The notes under the pieces: model-generated | What the model was told of the DNA's origin: nothing | The model's input: the letters and a program-made list of their open reading frames with translations, nothing else | Databases searched by the model: none | Translations under genes and position numbers: made by a program | Assembly: GCA_905215505.1 (NCBI GenBank) | Contig: CAJMPU010000007.1 | Span: forward strand, 48,812 to 112,811 | Length of the DNA: 64,000 nt | Origin: an uncultured bacterium | GTDB taxonomy: Bacteria; Actinomycetota; Coriobacteriia; Coriobacteriales; Coriobacteriaceae | Direction: 5' to 3' | Shown here: positions 53,200-62,517 of the stretch, piece by piece | Layout: every line of letters begins with the position of its first letter | How positions within the stretch are numbered: the first letter of the stretch is position 1

Positions 53200-54425
53200 T
53201 GGACAAAAGAGTCAATAACGTCATTATTGTTGATGATACTGCTGATAATTTTGGTGGAACTGCCCAAATCGCTTATATCACTGCCGTGGTTCTTCGTGAC
53301 TGCGGATATAACGTTGTTTACTTTGCTGGTTGCGGGCCAATACATAGCCGCCTTAACGGTTTTAGGGTTGTTGTCGCAAATGAGAGGCCGTTTCTCGAAT
53401 CGGCTAATAAGGTTTCCGGTGCCATTAATGGGCTGCACAGCGGTAAAACTTATAAGAAGTTTTGCTCTCTATTAAACGAATTTAATCCTGATGACACTGT
53501 CGTACATGTCCATTCATGGACTCATGCGCTTTCATCTTCAATTTTTGATGCTATTGCCGATTTAGGCTTTAACGTGCTCGTTACGCTCCATGAATATTTT
53601 CTTGTATGCCCTAATGGTGGGTTTTATGATTTTAAGAAGCATGAAATCTGCCATTTGAAACCATGTTCCGCAAAGTGCATCCAATGCAATTGTGATAAGA
53701 GAAGCTATGGACAGAAGCTGTATCGAGTGGCTCGCATTGCTCTTCAAAATCGCTCAATCAGGCGTGCTCATCCAAAGTTCTGTTATCTTTCGGATTTTAC
53801 CTACGATATCATGCGCGGGAGTGAATTCGATGATGGTATGCCATGTATTCTTCCAAACCCTATTTCTGTTGAAGGAGAGTTTTCGCCTGGCATACCGTCT
53901 GAAAAGTGCGGCTACTTGTTCGTCGGCCGTTTCGATAAGGAGAAGAACCCTGAGTTGTTTTGCAGAGCTCTCACTTCGTTGAGTTTGCCAGGAACGTTAT
54001 GCGGATCTGGCCCTGAGTTCGAGAGGCTAAGAGACGCTTATCCAAATCTAAATTTTTTGGGTTGGTGTGATAAGGATATTCTCGCTGAACAGTTCAAAAC
54101 AGCTAAAGCCCTGGTGATGACTTCATCTTGGTATGAAGCTTCGCCTTTGGTGTGCCTTGAAGCCATGCTCACCTCTGGTATTCCATCAGTCGTTCCGGAT
54201 ACCTGTGGAGCTATTGCATATATCAAGGATGGTGAAAATGGTCTCCTATTTAAAAATGGCGATGTTTCCTCTCTTTGCGAGGCGATTTCCAAGCTAGAAG
54301 ACAGCAGATATTACGAAAAGCTTTGTGAATCAACCAGCCTCTCGGTGCCTTCTCTCCAAGAAGACCGAAGCTATGAGACTTACGCAAAGAGGGTTATCAA
54401 TCTTTACGAGGGGTTATATGTTTAA
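53199..54425 (+). CDS. Glycosyltransferase family 1/4 protein
   Basis: A GT-B glycosyltransferase (408 aa). The N-terminal half has VTLHEYFLVCPNGGFYDFKK and a cysteine-rich stretch (CHLKPCSAKCIQCNC), seen in a subgroup of capsule enzymes. The donor domain carries YLFVGRFDKEKNPELF, GTLCGSGPEFERLR and TSSWYEASPLVCLEAML with the E-x7-E motif. ATG 53199 overlaps the preceding stop. Sugar specificity is unknown. GC is visibly lower than in the core genome. Confidence 0.87.
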   Translation: MDKRVNNVIIVDDTADNFGGTAQIAYITAVVLRDCGYNVVYFAGCGPIHSRLNGFRVVVANERPFLESANKVSGAINGLHSGKTYKKFCSLLNEFNPDDTVVHVHSWTHALSSSIFDAIADLGFNVLVTLHEYFLVCPNGGFYDFKKHEICHLKPCSAKCIQCNCDKRSYGQKLYRVARIALQNRSIRRAHPKFCYLSDFTYDIMRGSEFDDGMPCILPNPISVEGEFSPGIPSEKCGYLFVGRFDKEKNPELFCRALTSLSLPGTLCGSGPEFERLRDAYPNLNFLGWCDKDILAEQFKTAKALVMTSSWYEASPLVCLEAMLTSGIPSVVPDTCGAIAYIKDGENGLLFKNGDVSSLCEAISKLEDSRYYEKLCESTSLSVPSLQEDRSYETYAKRVINLYEGLYV

Positions 54426-55539
54426 GAGGATTATATATATCGTTAAGTCGGACTTAGCGTTCTATCCCCCCTGCATGTCACAAATAAGAATGATTAAAGA
54501 TTTGGGCGTGCAGATTGAAGTCTGGTTTGGTTCCAGCAAGGATACGGCTAAGGAAATTCTAAAAGGCGAGGGCATTCCTTTTACGGAGCTCGTTGATCCG
54601 CATTTGAGCGTTGGCGGAAAACTGGATACATTGAATAACTGGACTCATTTCCGCAAAGCCGTTCTCACTCGCCTAAAAAAAGAGCCAATGGATTATCTTA
54701 TCTGGTTTGGAACTGCTGAATCTGCGCTTCCGCTTTACGGGGCACTTTCTGGTATTCCCTATGTGGCCACGGCGCTTGAGCTGTGTGATGATCAACCGAC
54801 AAAAGAACGACTATTTGCGGCGGTTTGTCGCAAGGCTCTTGCAGTTACGTGTTGCGAGTTAAATCGTGCCTACTATATGAAAATTAAATGGGGGCTGAAT
54901 TCGCTCCCCTCAGTTTTCCCGAATAAGCCATACGGGCTCAAAGCGGGTGAAATCCCCTCTGTTTCGACAAACGTCACAAAGCAGATCTTGGATGAGCTTG
55001 ACGGAAGAAAGATCCTTCTTTACCAGGGGCTATTCCAGCGTCCTGAATATGTTGCGCCCATCGCTGAGGCTCTTCGTATGATGGAGTCTGATTACGCTTT
55101 CGTTCTTATGGGAAAAGATCGCTACGGTACGACTGAACGAATGAAGGAGATTTACCCGGATACTTTTGTGTATGGCTTTGTTCCAGCGCCAAAGCATTTG
55201 GAAATTACTGCAAGGTCGCGAATTGGCGTCGTGCTTTATGATGACACATCGCTTAATAAGGCCTTTTGCGCGCCTAATAAAATATATGAGTACGCAGCAT
55301 TTGGCCTCCCTACGCTTGCCAATCGTTTGCCGGGCTTGGTTTCAACTGTTGAGGCCAGCGGTAGCGGTAAGTGCGTTGACTTTGAACCCGAATCAATAGC
55401 CGATGCTATTAAGCAAATCGATCATGGATATAGTCAATTTAGATCTTGTGCATATGATTTCTTTAATGGAACAGATAATCTTGCTGTTATGAAATCGCTG
55501 CTGCAGGGTCTTGGTGCATTTGACGAGGCGGACGATTAA
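54418..55539 (+). CDS. Glycosyltransferase
   Basis: A probable GT-B glycosyltransferase (373 aa), less conserved than its neighbours. The second domain shows KILLYQGLFQRPEYVAPIAEAL, FVLMGKDRYG and ARSRIGVVLYDDTSLNKAFCAPNKIYEYAAFGLPTLA in order, the arrangement of nucleotide-sugar binding. The gene overlaps the upstream one by 8 bases; AGGGG lies four bases before ATG 54418. Its stop overlaps the next start. Confidence 0.8.
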   Translation: MFKRIIYIVKSDLAFYPPCMSQIRMIKDLGVQIEVWFGSSKDTAKEILKGEGIPFTELVDPHLSVGGKLDTLNNWTHFRKAVLTRLKKEPMDYLIWFGTAESALPLYGALSGIPYVATALELCDDQPTKERLFAAVCRKALAVTCCELNRAYYMKIKWGLNSLPSVFPNKPYGLKAGEIPSVSTNVTKQILDELDGRKILLYQGLFQRPEYVAPIAEALRMMESDYAFVLMGKDRYGTTERMKEIYPDTFVYGFVPAPKHLEITARSRIGVVLYDDTSLNKAFCAPNKIYEYAAFGLPTLANRLPGLVSTVEASGSGKCVDFEPESIADAIKQIDHGYSQFRSCAYDFFNGTDNLAVMKSLLQGLGAFDEADD

Positions 55540-56864
55540 TGGAGCTTTGGCGAGTTGCCCTTGACTGGATGCTGATCCTGCTTTCTTCATATTATTTGTG
55601 CGTAATTTATAATCGATTAATTATGAAGCCGCAGGTTTCTATTGCAAACTATGTATATTTAATTTTATGGGCGTTCTGTTGTCTACCTATTTTGCTCGAT
55701 TATGCAATTGGTAGGCCAAGTTACCAGACAGTTTACTGGTATAAACCTTTTATAGCCCCAATGGCCAATGACTATGTGTCGGCCATTTATGACCTCTTGC
55801 TTATATCGGCCTGCACTTCATTGTTTTTCTACTCAAATTACTATCAAAAAAAGAAGATTAAAGTTCAAAAACAATGGGGAGGGGCGATATTTGACAATAA
55901 AGTTGTAATGTGTCTGTTTATTATCTCTCCATATTTATATATTTTGCTTACCGGCAATGTCAGCTCTTATCTAACTTATGGTGACTCGGTTTCTCGTGGA
56001 GTTGCGTCTAGCGGCGTGAGTATGATCGTTGCGGAACTGCTTCTGTTAAGTGTAATTTCTTTTTGCTCCCTGTTCTTTCGTCAGGACAGGCTGGGGACGG
56101 TCGCCAATTTAGTTCTTATTGTCTGTTACTCGATTGTTACTGGTTGGATTTCTGGCAAACGATTCATGCTTGCGATATTAATTGTCCTGTATCTGTTTTT
56201 CTATTTAAGAAGAAATCCTGCTCTTGAACAGAGAAAAAAGTTGAGGGTCTTCTTTCCGCTCGCGCTTTGCGCGCTCCTTTTCTTTTCATCCTTTTATCTA
56301 ATTGTTGTTCGACCGTTGCGGGATACGGGTTTCAATAGCGTCTATGAGATGCTCCGCGTTGATTTTGGCAGAGATGATGTTACAAAATATGTAATCTATC
56401 ATGAGTTCTTTTTAGGTGATCATATACTCGATTATTACGGTCAGTCGTTTCTCTCGACACTATTTATTTGGGTCCCTAGATCATTTTGGCCTAGCAAACC
56501 ATATCAGGATTACCAATACTTAACATCTTCTATTCTAGGATTGCCAATATCCGAGCTTCCGGCTGGCACAACGCCATGCTGGTTCGAGATGTGCATCATT
56601 AACTTCTCATACTTTGGTCTTCTCTTGAGCTGTGTGCTGATCGTTGCTCTGTGCCATCTTACGGACTGTGTTCAAAGCGCTTCGACAGAAGCGATGCTAT
56701 TCGTTGTCATTCTTGCCTTGCTCACGCAGAGCATTGATGTGTATCTCGTTTTTGTTTTCCTCATTGTCCTCCAAAAAGTAATTAGTTTCGTTATGCCGAA
56801 AAACAACACGCGTCTTAGGAGTGGGTATGGACATAAAGACTGCAGTACTGCCTGCATACAATAA
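55539..56864 (+). CDS. Oligosaccharide repeat-unit polymerase (Wzy-like)
   Basis: A polytopic membrane protein (441 aa) with about 10-12 helices and a larger periplasmic loop (about 245-330). Helix spacing and VVRPLRDTGFNS, then FWPSKPY and a C-terminal set of helices, are typical of Wzy polymerases, which join flipped repeat units outside the membrane. Sequence identity within this class is always low, so the call rests on topology and on its place between glycosyltransferases and a flippase. It overlaps the preceding gene (TAATG). Confidence 0.75.
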   Translation: MELWRVALDWMLILLSSYYLCVIYNRLIMKPQVSIANYVYLILWAFCCLPILLDYAIGRPSYQTVYWYKPFIAPMANDYVSAIYDLLLISACTSLFFYSNYYQKKKIKVQKQWGGAIFDNKVVMCLFIISPYLYILLTGNVSSYLTYGDSVSRGVASSGVSMIVAELLLLSVISFCSLFFRQDRLGTVANLVLIVCYSIVTGWISGKRFMLAILIVLYLFFYLRRNPALEQRKKLRVFFPLALCALLFFSSFYLIVVRPLRDTGFNSVYEMLRVDFGRDDVTKYVIYHEFFLGDHILDYYGQSFLSTLFIWVPRSFWPSKPYQDYQYLTSSILGLPISELPAGTTPCWFEMCIINFSYFGLLLSCVLIVALCHLTDCVQSASTEAMLFVVILALLTQSIDVYLVFVFLIVLQKVISFVMPKNNTRLRSGYGHKDCSTACIQ

Positions 56865-57801
56865 AATTCGAAGATTGTCGTTTGCTGTTAAATCGAATCG
56901 CTTGCTTGCTTGCGAAGACTTTAGGTCTTTAGACACCTTGTACAGAGACTCTCTTCTTATTGCACATTCTTTCGAGAAGGCTCTTTGTATTGAGGGCTGT
57001 CGCGATGATTTTGGAACACAAAAGGCCGATCATCTCCTTGAGTATTTAATCCTTGCGTCAAAAGACCCTTCTTGTGATAATCATTCATATGCTTTTGTTG
57101 AATCTATGGCGGCACTTGAGAATTGGCTTTCTCGTAGAGCTCGACTTGGACTTGATTGCTCTAAATGGCAGCATGGATTTGAATCGCTAGCTGAGCAGAC
57201 TTCATATGAAGTTGGCCGAGTTGACTTGAGTGATAGGGCTGGAATTGTTTCCGATTCTTTTGCTTCTGCCTCTGATTGCGATAAGAATGCGATCAATTTT
57301 ATTAACGGGAGACATAGTGTTCGGTCATTTGATTCAGCCCCTGTTCCTAAGGAAACGCTGATGAAAGTTGTTGGGCTTGCGCAGAGCGCGCCTTCGGCGT
57401 GCAACCGCCAACCAAGCCGCGTGTATTTTTCCGGACCAAAATCTGCTCAGGTTGTCTCCGCTGCCGTGCGTGGCAATAAAGGGTTTGAGCAATCAATTTT
57501 CCAATGGGCAGTTATTACTGCCGATACTTCTCTGTTTTCCTGTGCCGAATATGGCCAATGGTTTATCAACGGCGGCATCTATCTCCAGTCTTTTGTTTTG
57601 GCTTTAAAGGCTTATGGGATTGGTTCATGTATTTTCCAGTGGGTTGTTGGTGACTTGGGAAAAGAGATGCGCTCGTCCTTAGGCATTTCAGCAAATGAAG
57701 TGATCGTTGCAGTCGTCGGATTTGGCTATCCAAAAGAAACGTTCGCGAGACCCGTTGCTCTGAGAATGCCTGTTTCCGAAGTTGCGTGTTGGGCAGATTA
57801 A
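56827..57801 (+). CDS. Nitroreductase-family protein with N-terminal extension
   Basis: A protein of 324 aa. The C-terminal 190 residues are nitroreductase-like: NGRHSVRSFDSAPVPKETL, AQSAPSACNRQPSRVY, which binds FMN phosphate, and YGIGSCIFQWV. The first 130 residues are a separate, mostly helical region without a recognised motif. Such proteins occur in polysaccharide clusters beside pyruvyl transferases, with unknown substrates. AGGAG precedes ATG 56827; it overlaps the polymerase gene by 38 bases. Confidence 0.8.
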   Translation: MDIKTAVLPAYNKIRRLSFAVKSNRLLACEDFRSLDTLYRDSLLIAHSFEKALCIEGCRDDFGTQKADHLLEYLILASKDPSCDNHSYAFVESMAALENWLSRRARLGLDCSKWQHGFESLAEQTSYEVGRVDLSDRAGIVSDSFASASDCDKNAINFINGRHSVRSFDSAPVPKETLMKVVGLAQSAPSACNRQPSRVYFSGPKSAQVVSAAVRGNKGFEQSIFQWAVITADTSLFSCAEYGQWFINGGIYLQSFVLALKAYGIGSCIFQWVVGDLGKEMRSSLGISANEVIVAVVGFGYPKETFARPVALRMPVSEVACWAD

Positions 57802-57845
57802 CGTTGGAATGCTCGGCGGAGTTTTATTTGATTGGGAATTATTAA

Positions 57846-58961
57846 ATGAAAATTGGAATCATTACCTACCATTTTGCCCGCAACTACGGTGCGATCTTGC
57901 AGTGCTACGCACTGCAAGAGCAGCTTTGCTCCATGGGTCATGATGTTTGGGTGCTTAACTATCAAAATGTTCGTCAGGAGCGCAATAACTCCCTTCATCA
58001 CAAAAGGGATGGTTTTCTATCAAATTTAGCGGTTAATGTCGCGTTGCTTCCTTTTGAACTTAAAAGGCGCTCTAAGGAGCGTAAATTTGCTGAATACGAG
58101 TCGTCTCACCTTCACTTGACGCCTCGGTTTTACGCTATTGAAGAGATGCGCGACTTTGTTAATAAGGAAGGTTTTGACCTTCTTATCTCTGGCAGTGACC
58201 AAGTTTTCAATCCTAATATTGCGGATTTCGATGAAGCTTTCTTATTTCCCTTCGAAACGTCAGCTCGTAAGGGTAGTTTTGCGGCAAGTCTTGGCAGCGC
58301 GACCGAAACCGATCTAACTCCTTTTTCTGACGACTTGACTTCTTTTGATGTCCTCTGCGTAAGAGAGACTACTGATGCGCCCGTGGTTAATCGCTTATGC
58401 GGGCGGTCGCCCGAGGTGGTTGACGACCCCGTGTTCCTTTTGGATTCAGAGCGTTGGGCTCAAGCAGTTGATACTTCGGTTGAAGACCGTGGGTATGTTT
58501 TGGGCTACTACATTAATAAAGAGGCTTCTGTTCGATATTTGGAGCTTACTGAGCAGGTTGCATCTGAGCTTGGATTGCCCTTGAAGGTTATAAATGTGCG
58601 TTATGGGCGGGACTCATTTAAGCCCGAGATGATTACTGATGCTGGCCCTGAGGATTTCCTTAAGCTATTCGCGGGTGCTTCTTTTGTCTGTACGGACTCT
58701 TTCCATGGAACGGCGTTTTCACTGCTATTCGGAAAACGTTTTGTGTCTTTTGAACCCAAATCAAATTCTAGTGACTTCCGCAAGAGGGATCTATTAAGCA
58801 AGGTAGGAGAACCTTGGAGAAGCGTTGCGGTCGATTCTACTTCTGCGAGCGCCCTTGTCAGTGAGTTGTGTGGGCGTTCTGCTCCCGCTGCTCAAGATGG
58901 AATCGGGCGTGTTCGCGAGGCACAACTGCTGTTCCTCGAGAAGATGACGAAGGAGAATTAG
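57846..58961 (+). CDS. Polysaccharide pyruvyl transferase family protein
   Basis: A 371-residue enzyme that adds a pyruvate ketal from phosphoenolpyruvate to a sugar, or a related transferase. It opens with IGIITYHFARNYGAILQCYAL, the usual N-terminus. GFDLLISGSDQVFNPN follows near residue 110, and FVCTDSFHGTAFSLLFGKRFV near residue 280 is the conserved C-terminal block. Pyruvylation gives the polymer negative charge. The ribosome site is weak (GGGAATT). It is followed two bases later by the flippase. Confidence 0.88.
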   Translation: MKIGIITYHFARNYGAILQCYALQEQLCSMGHDVWVLNYQNVRQERNNSLHHKRDGFLSNLAVNVALLPFELKRRSKERKFAEYESSHLHLTPRFYAIEEMRDFVNKEGFDLLISGSDQVFNPNIADFDEAFLFPFETSARKGSFAASLGSATETDLTPFSDDLTSFDVLCVRETTDAPVVNRLCGRSPEVVDDPVFLLDSERWAQAVDTSVEDRGYVLGYYINKEASVRYLELTEQVASELGLPLKVINVRYGRDSFKPEMITDAGPEDFLKLFAGASFVCTDSFHGTAFSLLFGKRFVSFEPKSNSSDFRKRDLLSKVGEPWRSVAVDSTSASALVSELCGRSAPAAQDGIGRVREAQLLFLEKMTKEN

Positions 58962-58962
58962 T

Positions 58963-60261
58963 TTGGCATTTAAAGAGAAAAAGCTTCTCCAGAATACTGG
59001 CTGGCTGCTTGCGCTGCAGGCAATTAACATAGTGTTGCCTTTTGTTACGGTGCCTTACGTTACCCGCGTGTTTGGCGCTGAGCGGTATGGCGTATTCTCT
59101 ATTGCTCTTAATTGGATAACTTATTTTCAGCTTGTTGTTGAGTTTGGTTTCAACTTGAGCGCAACGAAAAAGGTCGTTGAGGTTAAAGATGGGGAAGAGC
59201 TTAACGACCTCGTGTCCGCTGTCGTTATTGCTCGACTGGGACTTGTTGCCGCCTGCTTTGTCGTAGTTATAATTCTCGGTATTACGTCGGCTGCAACCGG
59301 GGACCAGCTATCCTGTATGCTTGCGTTGTTTTCTATGCTTGTTGGCATTGCTTTACAGCTCAACTGGCTTTTTCAGGGTTTGCAGGACATGAAGGTCATC
59401 ACTATAGCCACGGCGGCTGCGCGAGGGCTTTCTGTCATTCTGATTTTCCTCCTTATAAATAACCCCGGTCAATTGATGCTTTACTCGTTCCTGTATTCAA
59501 TTACTTTCCTTGCTTCGGGTGTTATTACTCATGTATTTGCTTGGAAGCGCTATGGGATCAAAATGGGTTTTGCATCTATAAAGCAGATACTCGGTGAGAT
59601 GCGAGACGGAATGCCGATTTTTCTTTCATCTGCCGCCGGCAAGATCATTGGAAATGTTGGCGTTACGGTGCTCGGCGGTTGCCAGCCAAGTGCGGTCGTT
59701 GGCTCGTATGCTGCCATTTTGAAGGTGCCGCAAATGGCGAGCCTGATGTTTACTCCTGTTGGCCAAGCGCTGTATCCGCGTGTAAACGAAGAACGAATGA
59801 AATCTCGGCGCTCCGCGGCTCGGCTTGTTGCTAAGTTTGGTATTCCCGTGGTCGTATTGTTTGCGGCTGGTTTATTTGGCATGGCGCTCCTTCGCAATCC
59901 GGTAGTCGAGATTCTCTATGGCAAAGAGTATCTAGTTTGCGCGGATACACTCATTCCGCTTGCTATTTGGGTGTTGCTGGGTATCGTAAACAATTTTCTC
60001 GGTGTTCAGCTTCTCATTCCTTTTGGGTATCAATCTCTTTATAGCTTGCTCATGATAGTCGATTCCATCCTTTCCTTGGTGCTCAACGTTTGGCTTGGTC
60101 ATGGTTGGGGCGCCATGGGCGTGGCATCGGCGATTGCGATATCCGAGGCCGTCCTAACGATAGCTTTGTTTTTAGCTCTTCTTTCTGTAGTGAGGCAATC
60201 GTCCGCTGTTTCTTATAGCTCTCATGCCCATAAGGCTCAGCACATGAGAAAGGACCGATAA
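58963..60261 (+). CDS. Polysaccharide flippase (Wzx-like)
   Basis: A MATE/MVF-type lipid-linked oligosaccharide flippase (432 aa) with about 12-14 helices. The N-terminal NTGWLLALQAINIVLPFVTVPYVTRVFG is the family start; GQALYPRVNE and LIPLAIWVLLGIVNNFLGVQ are in the second half. It starts at TTG 58963, with AAGGAG about eight bases upstream. It works with the polymerase in a Wzx/Wzy pathway. Its stop overlaps the wecB start by one base. Confidence 0.88.
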   Translation: MAFKEKKLLQNTGWLLALQAINIVLPFVTVPYVTRVFGAERYGVFSIALNWITYFQLVVEFGFNLSATKKVVEVKDGEELNDLVSAVVIARLGLVAACFVVVIILGITSAATGDQLSCMLALFSMLVGIALQLNWLFQGLQDMKVITIATAAARGLSVILIFLLINNPGQLMLYSFLYSITFLASGVITHVFAWKRYGIKMGFASIKQILGEMRDGMPIFLSSAAGKIIGNVGVTVLGGCQPSAVVGSYAAILKVPQMASLMFTPVGQALYPRVNEERMKSRRSAARLVAKFGIPVVVLFAAGLFGMALLRNPVVEILYGKEYLVCADTLIPLAIWVLLGIVNNFLGVQLLIPFGYQSLYSLLMIVDSILSLVLNVWLGHGWGAMGVASAIAISEAVLTIALFLALLSVVRQSSAVSYSSHAHKAQHMRKDR

Positions 60262-61355
60262 TGAAAAAAATCATGCTCGTCTTCGGCACGCGCCCGGAGG
60301 CAATCAAGATGTGCCCGCTCGTCAACGAGCTGAAGGCGCGCAAGGAGGAGTTCGAGACCGTCGTGACCGTGACGGGTCAGCACCGCGAGATGCTCGACCA
60401 GGTGCTGCGCGTCTTCGGTGTTGCTCCCGACCACGACCTGGCGATCATGAAGCCTGGCCAGACGCTGTTCGACGTGACGTGCGACGTGCTGCTCAAGCTC
60501 AGAGCGATTCTCGAGGACGAGAGACCCGACGTCGTCCTGGTCCACGGGGACACCACGACCAGCTTCGCCGCGGCGCTCGCGTGCTTCTACCTGCAGATCC
60601 CCGTGGGGCATGTCGAGGCGGGCCTGCGCACGCACGACATCTACAGCCCCTGGCCGGAGGAGTTCAACCGCCAGGCGGTCGATATCGTGAGCGAGTACTA
60701 CTTCGCCCCCACTGAGGCCAGCAAGAAGAACCTCCTCGCCGAGGGCAAGCCGGAGTCGAAGATTTGGGTTACCGGCAATACGGGCATCGATGCCCTGCGC
60801 ACAACCGTGCGCGAGGGGTACTCGCACCCCGAGCTCGAGTGGGCGGAGGGCTCCCGACTCATCCTCATCACGGCGCACCGCCGCGAGAACCTGGGCGAGC
60901 CCATGCACCGCATGTTCCGCGCCATCCGCCGCGTGATGGAGGAGCACCCCGACACCAAGGCGATCTACCCCATCCACATGAACCCGCTCGTCCGCAAGGC
61001 GGCACATGAGGAGCTGGACGGCTTCGACAGGCTCCATATCATCGATCCGCTCGAGGTGCTCGACTTCCACAACTTCATGGCGGCGAGCCACCTCATTCTC
61101 ACCGACTCGGGCGGTATCCAGGAGGAGGCCCCGAGCCTGGGCAAGCCGGTGCTCGTCATGCGCGACACCACGGAGCGCCCCGAGGGCGTGGCGGCCGGCA
61201 CGCTGAAGCTCGTCGGCACAGAGGAGGAGGTCATCTACCGTGAGTTCAGTCGCCTTCTCTCCGATCAGGCCGAGTACGAGGCCATGAGCCATGCGTCGAA
61301 TCCTTACGGTGACGGACATGCGAGTGAGCGAATTGCGGACGTGCTTGCGCGGTAG
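60261..61355 (+). CDS. wecB: UDP-N-acetylglucosamine 2-epimerase (non-hydrolysing)
   Basis: WecB/MnaA (364 aa) interconverts UDP-GlcNAc and UDP-ManNAc, a precursor for the polymer. Motifs are VFGTRPEAIKMCPLV at the N-terminus, VHGDTTTSFAAALACFY, VGHVEAGLRTHDIYSPWPEE, ITAHRRENLGEPM and LTDSGGIQEEAPSLGKPVLV. GC and codon use jump back to core-genome style here, unlike the nine genes before it, so this gene has a different origin from the rest of the cluster. Last gene of the operon. Confidence 0.95.
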   Translation: MKKIMLVFGTRPEAIKMCPLVNELKARKEEFETVVTVTGQHREMLDQVLRVFGVAPDHDLAIMKPGQTLFDVTCDVLLKLRAILEDERPDVVLVHGDTTTSFAAALACFYLQIPVGHVEAGLRTHDIYSPWPEEFNRQAVDIVSEYYFAPTEASKKNLLAEGKPESKIWVTGNTGIDALRTTVREGYSHPELEWAEGSRLILITAHRRENLGEPMHRMFRAIRRVMEEHPDTKAIYPIHMNPLVRKAAHEELDGFDRLHIIDPLEVLDFHNFMAASHLILTDSGGIQEEAPSLGKPVLVMRDTTERPEGVAAGTLKLVGTEEEVIYREFSRLLSDQAEYEAMSHASNPYGDGHASERIADVLAR

Positions 61356-61501
61356 TTTTCTCTGGGCTGTTTTATGAAGCTGCTCTTTTGGAACATAAAT
61401 AGTAAAGACAATGCCGACCTTGTCCTCGCGTGCATGCGAGAGAAAGAGGTCGGCATTGCGGTTTTTGCTGAGCTTTTTTAACAGACTTTTCAGATGGGCT
61501 G

Positions 61502-62075
61502 TTAAATAGAACTGGTTGAGGCGCCGTCAAGAATCTTTCGCAAATTGATTTTACCGGCCTCAGCCTCGTTCTCTTCTGGCCCTCCGTCTTTCCCTTCGGC
61601 CTGTCCATCTCCTCCAGCTTGGACATGTCCAGGTACCTCCTATTGCCCCACTCGTGCTCCACTATGTACTTCAGCCTCGCTGTCACCAGCATGAGGGCCG
61701 AGTTGCCGTCCGGGAAGGTCCCGGCGATCCTTGTCCTCCTCCTGATCTTGCGGTTTATGCGCTCGATCCCGTTGTTCATACTGATTTGGCGCCAGTGCTC
61801 GGGCGGGAACTCCGTGTAGGCCAGTGTCTCGACGAACCCGTCGCGCACCGTCCTCGCGGCCGCTCCGAAGGGCTTCGGCACGCTGAGATCAACTACCCCG
61901 GCGCCCGTGACGATCCATCTCGCGTACTAGCCGCTGTGGTAGGTCTCCCGGCCCGCCGTCCTTTCATAGCGCTCGGCCCGATAAGCTCGGACGCTCCTCG
62001 TTGAGCAGCGCGTCGAGCGACCCCTCGTCTACCGATGCGATGTTCGCAGACGCGGCCCGTGCCCCCTTTCGTCGG
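61502..62075 (-). pseudogene. IS256-family transposase remnant with internal deletion
   Basis: A broken Mutator-type transposase. Reading the minus strand, pieces appear in order: DEGSLDALLNEE, then AGVVDLSVPKPFGAA, then directly ETLAYTEFPPEHWRQI, NGIERINRKIRRRTRIAGTF and EEMDRPKGK. The second and third pieces are normally about 200 residues apart, so the DDE catalytic core is deleted. The frame also shifts near 61575: the proper C-terminus NLRKILDGASTSSI is in another frame and ends at 61502. Stops occur near the 5' end. The element cannot make active transposase. Confidence 0.85.
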
Positions 62076-62249
62076 TGATTTGTTGTTTAGCCGCTAAAAA
62101 TCAAATGACAGGGCGCGCGCCGTGTTCCGCTATGCGGTTGTCAATTTGCGAAAGTAATTATGCGTCACCGCTGTGTTCCAAACAGTTCGATCATCGGGCT
62201 ACCGTTTGGCGGAAAATAATAGGCTGATGCGCTCTTCTAAAGTGTCGGG

Positions 62250-62345
62250 GAGTAATATTGTTTCAGGCGTTCACTGCCTGGTGCATGACGTTAGCGTCCA
62301 CTTGTTGACCATTGAATTTGGTCGACTGATTATTGGGGGTTGTCA
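62250..62345 (+). repeat. Diverged 90-bp repeat, copy A
   Basis: AATATTGTTTCAGGCGTTCA near 62258, then GGTGCATGACGTTA and a TTGGGGG stretch, resemble the sequence at 63770-63860 at most positions of the first 40 bases. Both copies can be read as V(H/Q)C(L/P)VH(D/G)V and a later IxGG, so they may be remnants of one gene. The rest of 62076-62517 shows no intact gene; TAGGGGAGA before 62518 serves the next gene. Confidence 0.5.
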
Positions 62346-62517
62346 TGTCGCTAAACAATAGAGCTATACAAAATACCGTAGGTAATAAGTTGGTTGTTGG
62401 CACGTCCGATTGATTGCACAGATCGGCACACTGTTATCTTTTGAAATGGTGGCCCGGCATGCTTGTGCTTTTGAGAGGCGCGTTACTCATATTGTTTGTT
62501 TTGCGTTAGGGGAGACA

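Noticed and set aside
62173..62361. Small gene of 62 codons
   Set aside because: No ribosome site, and part of it is a diverged repeat also found at 63760-63860.
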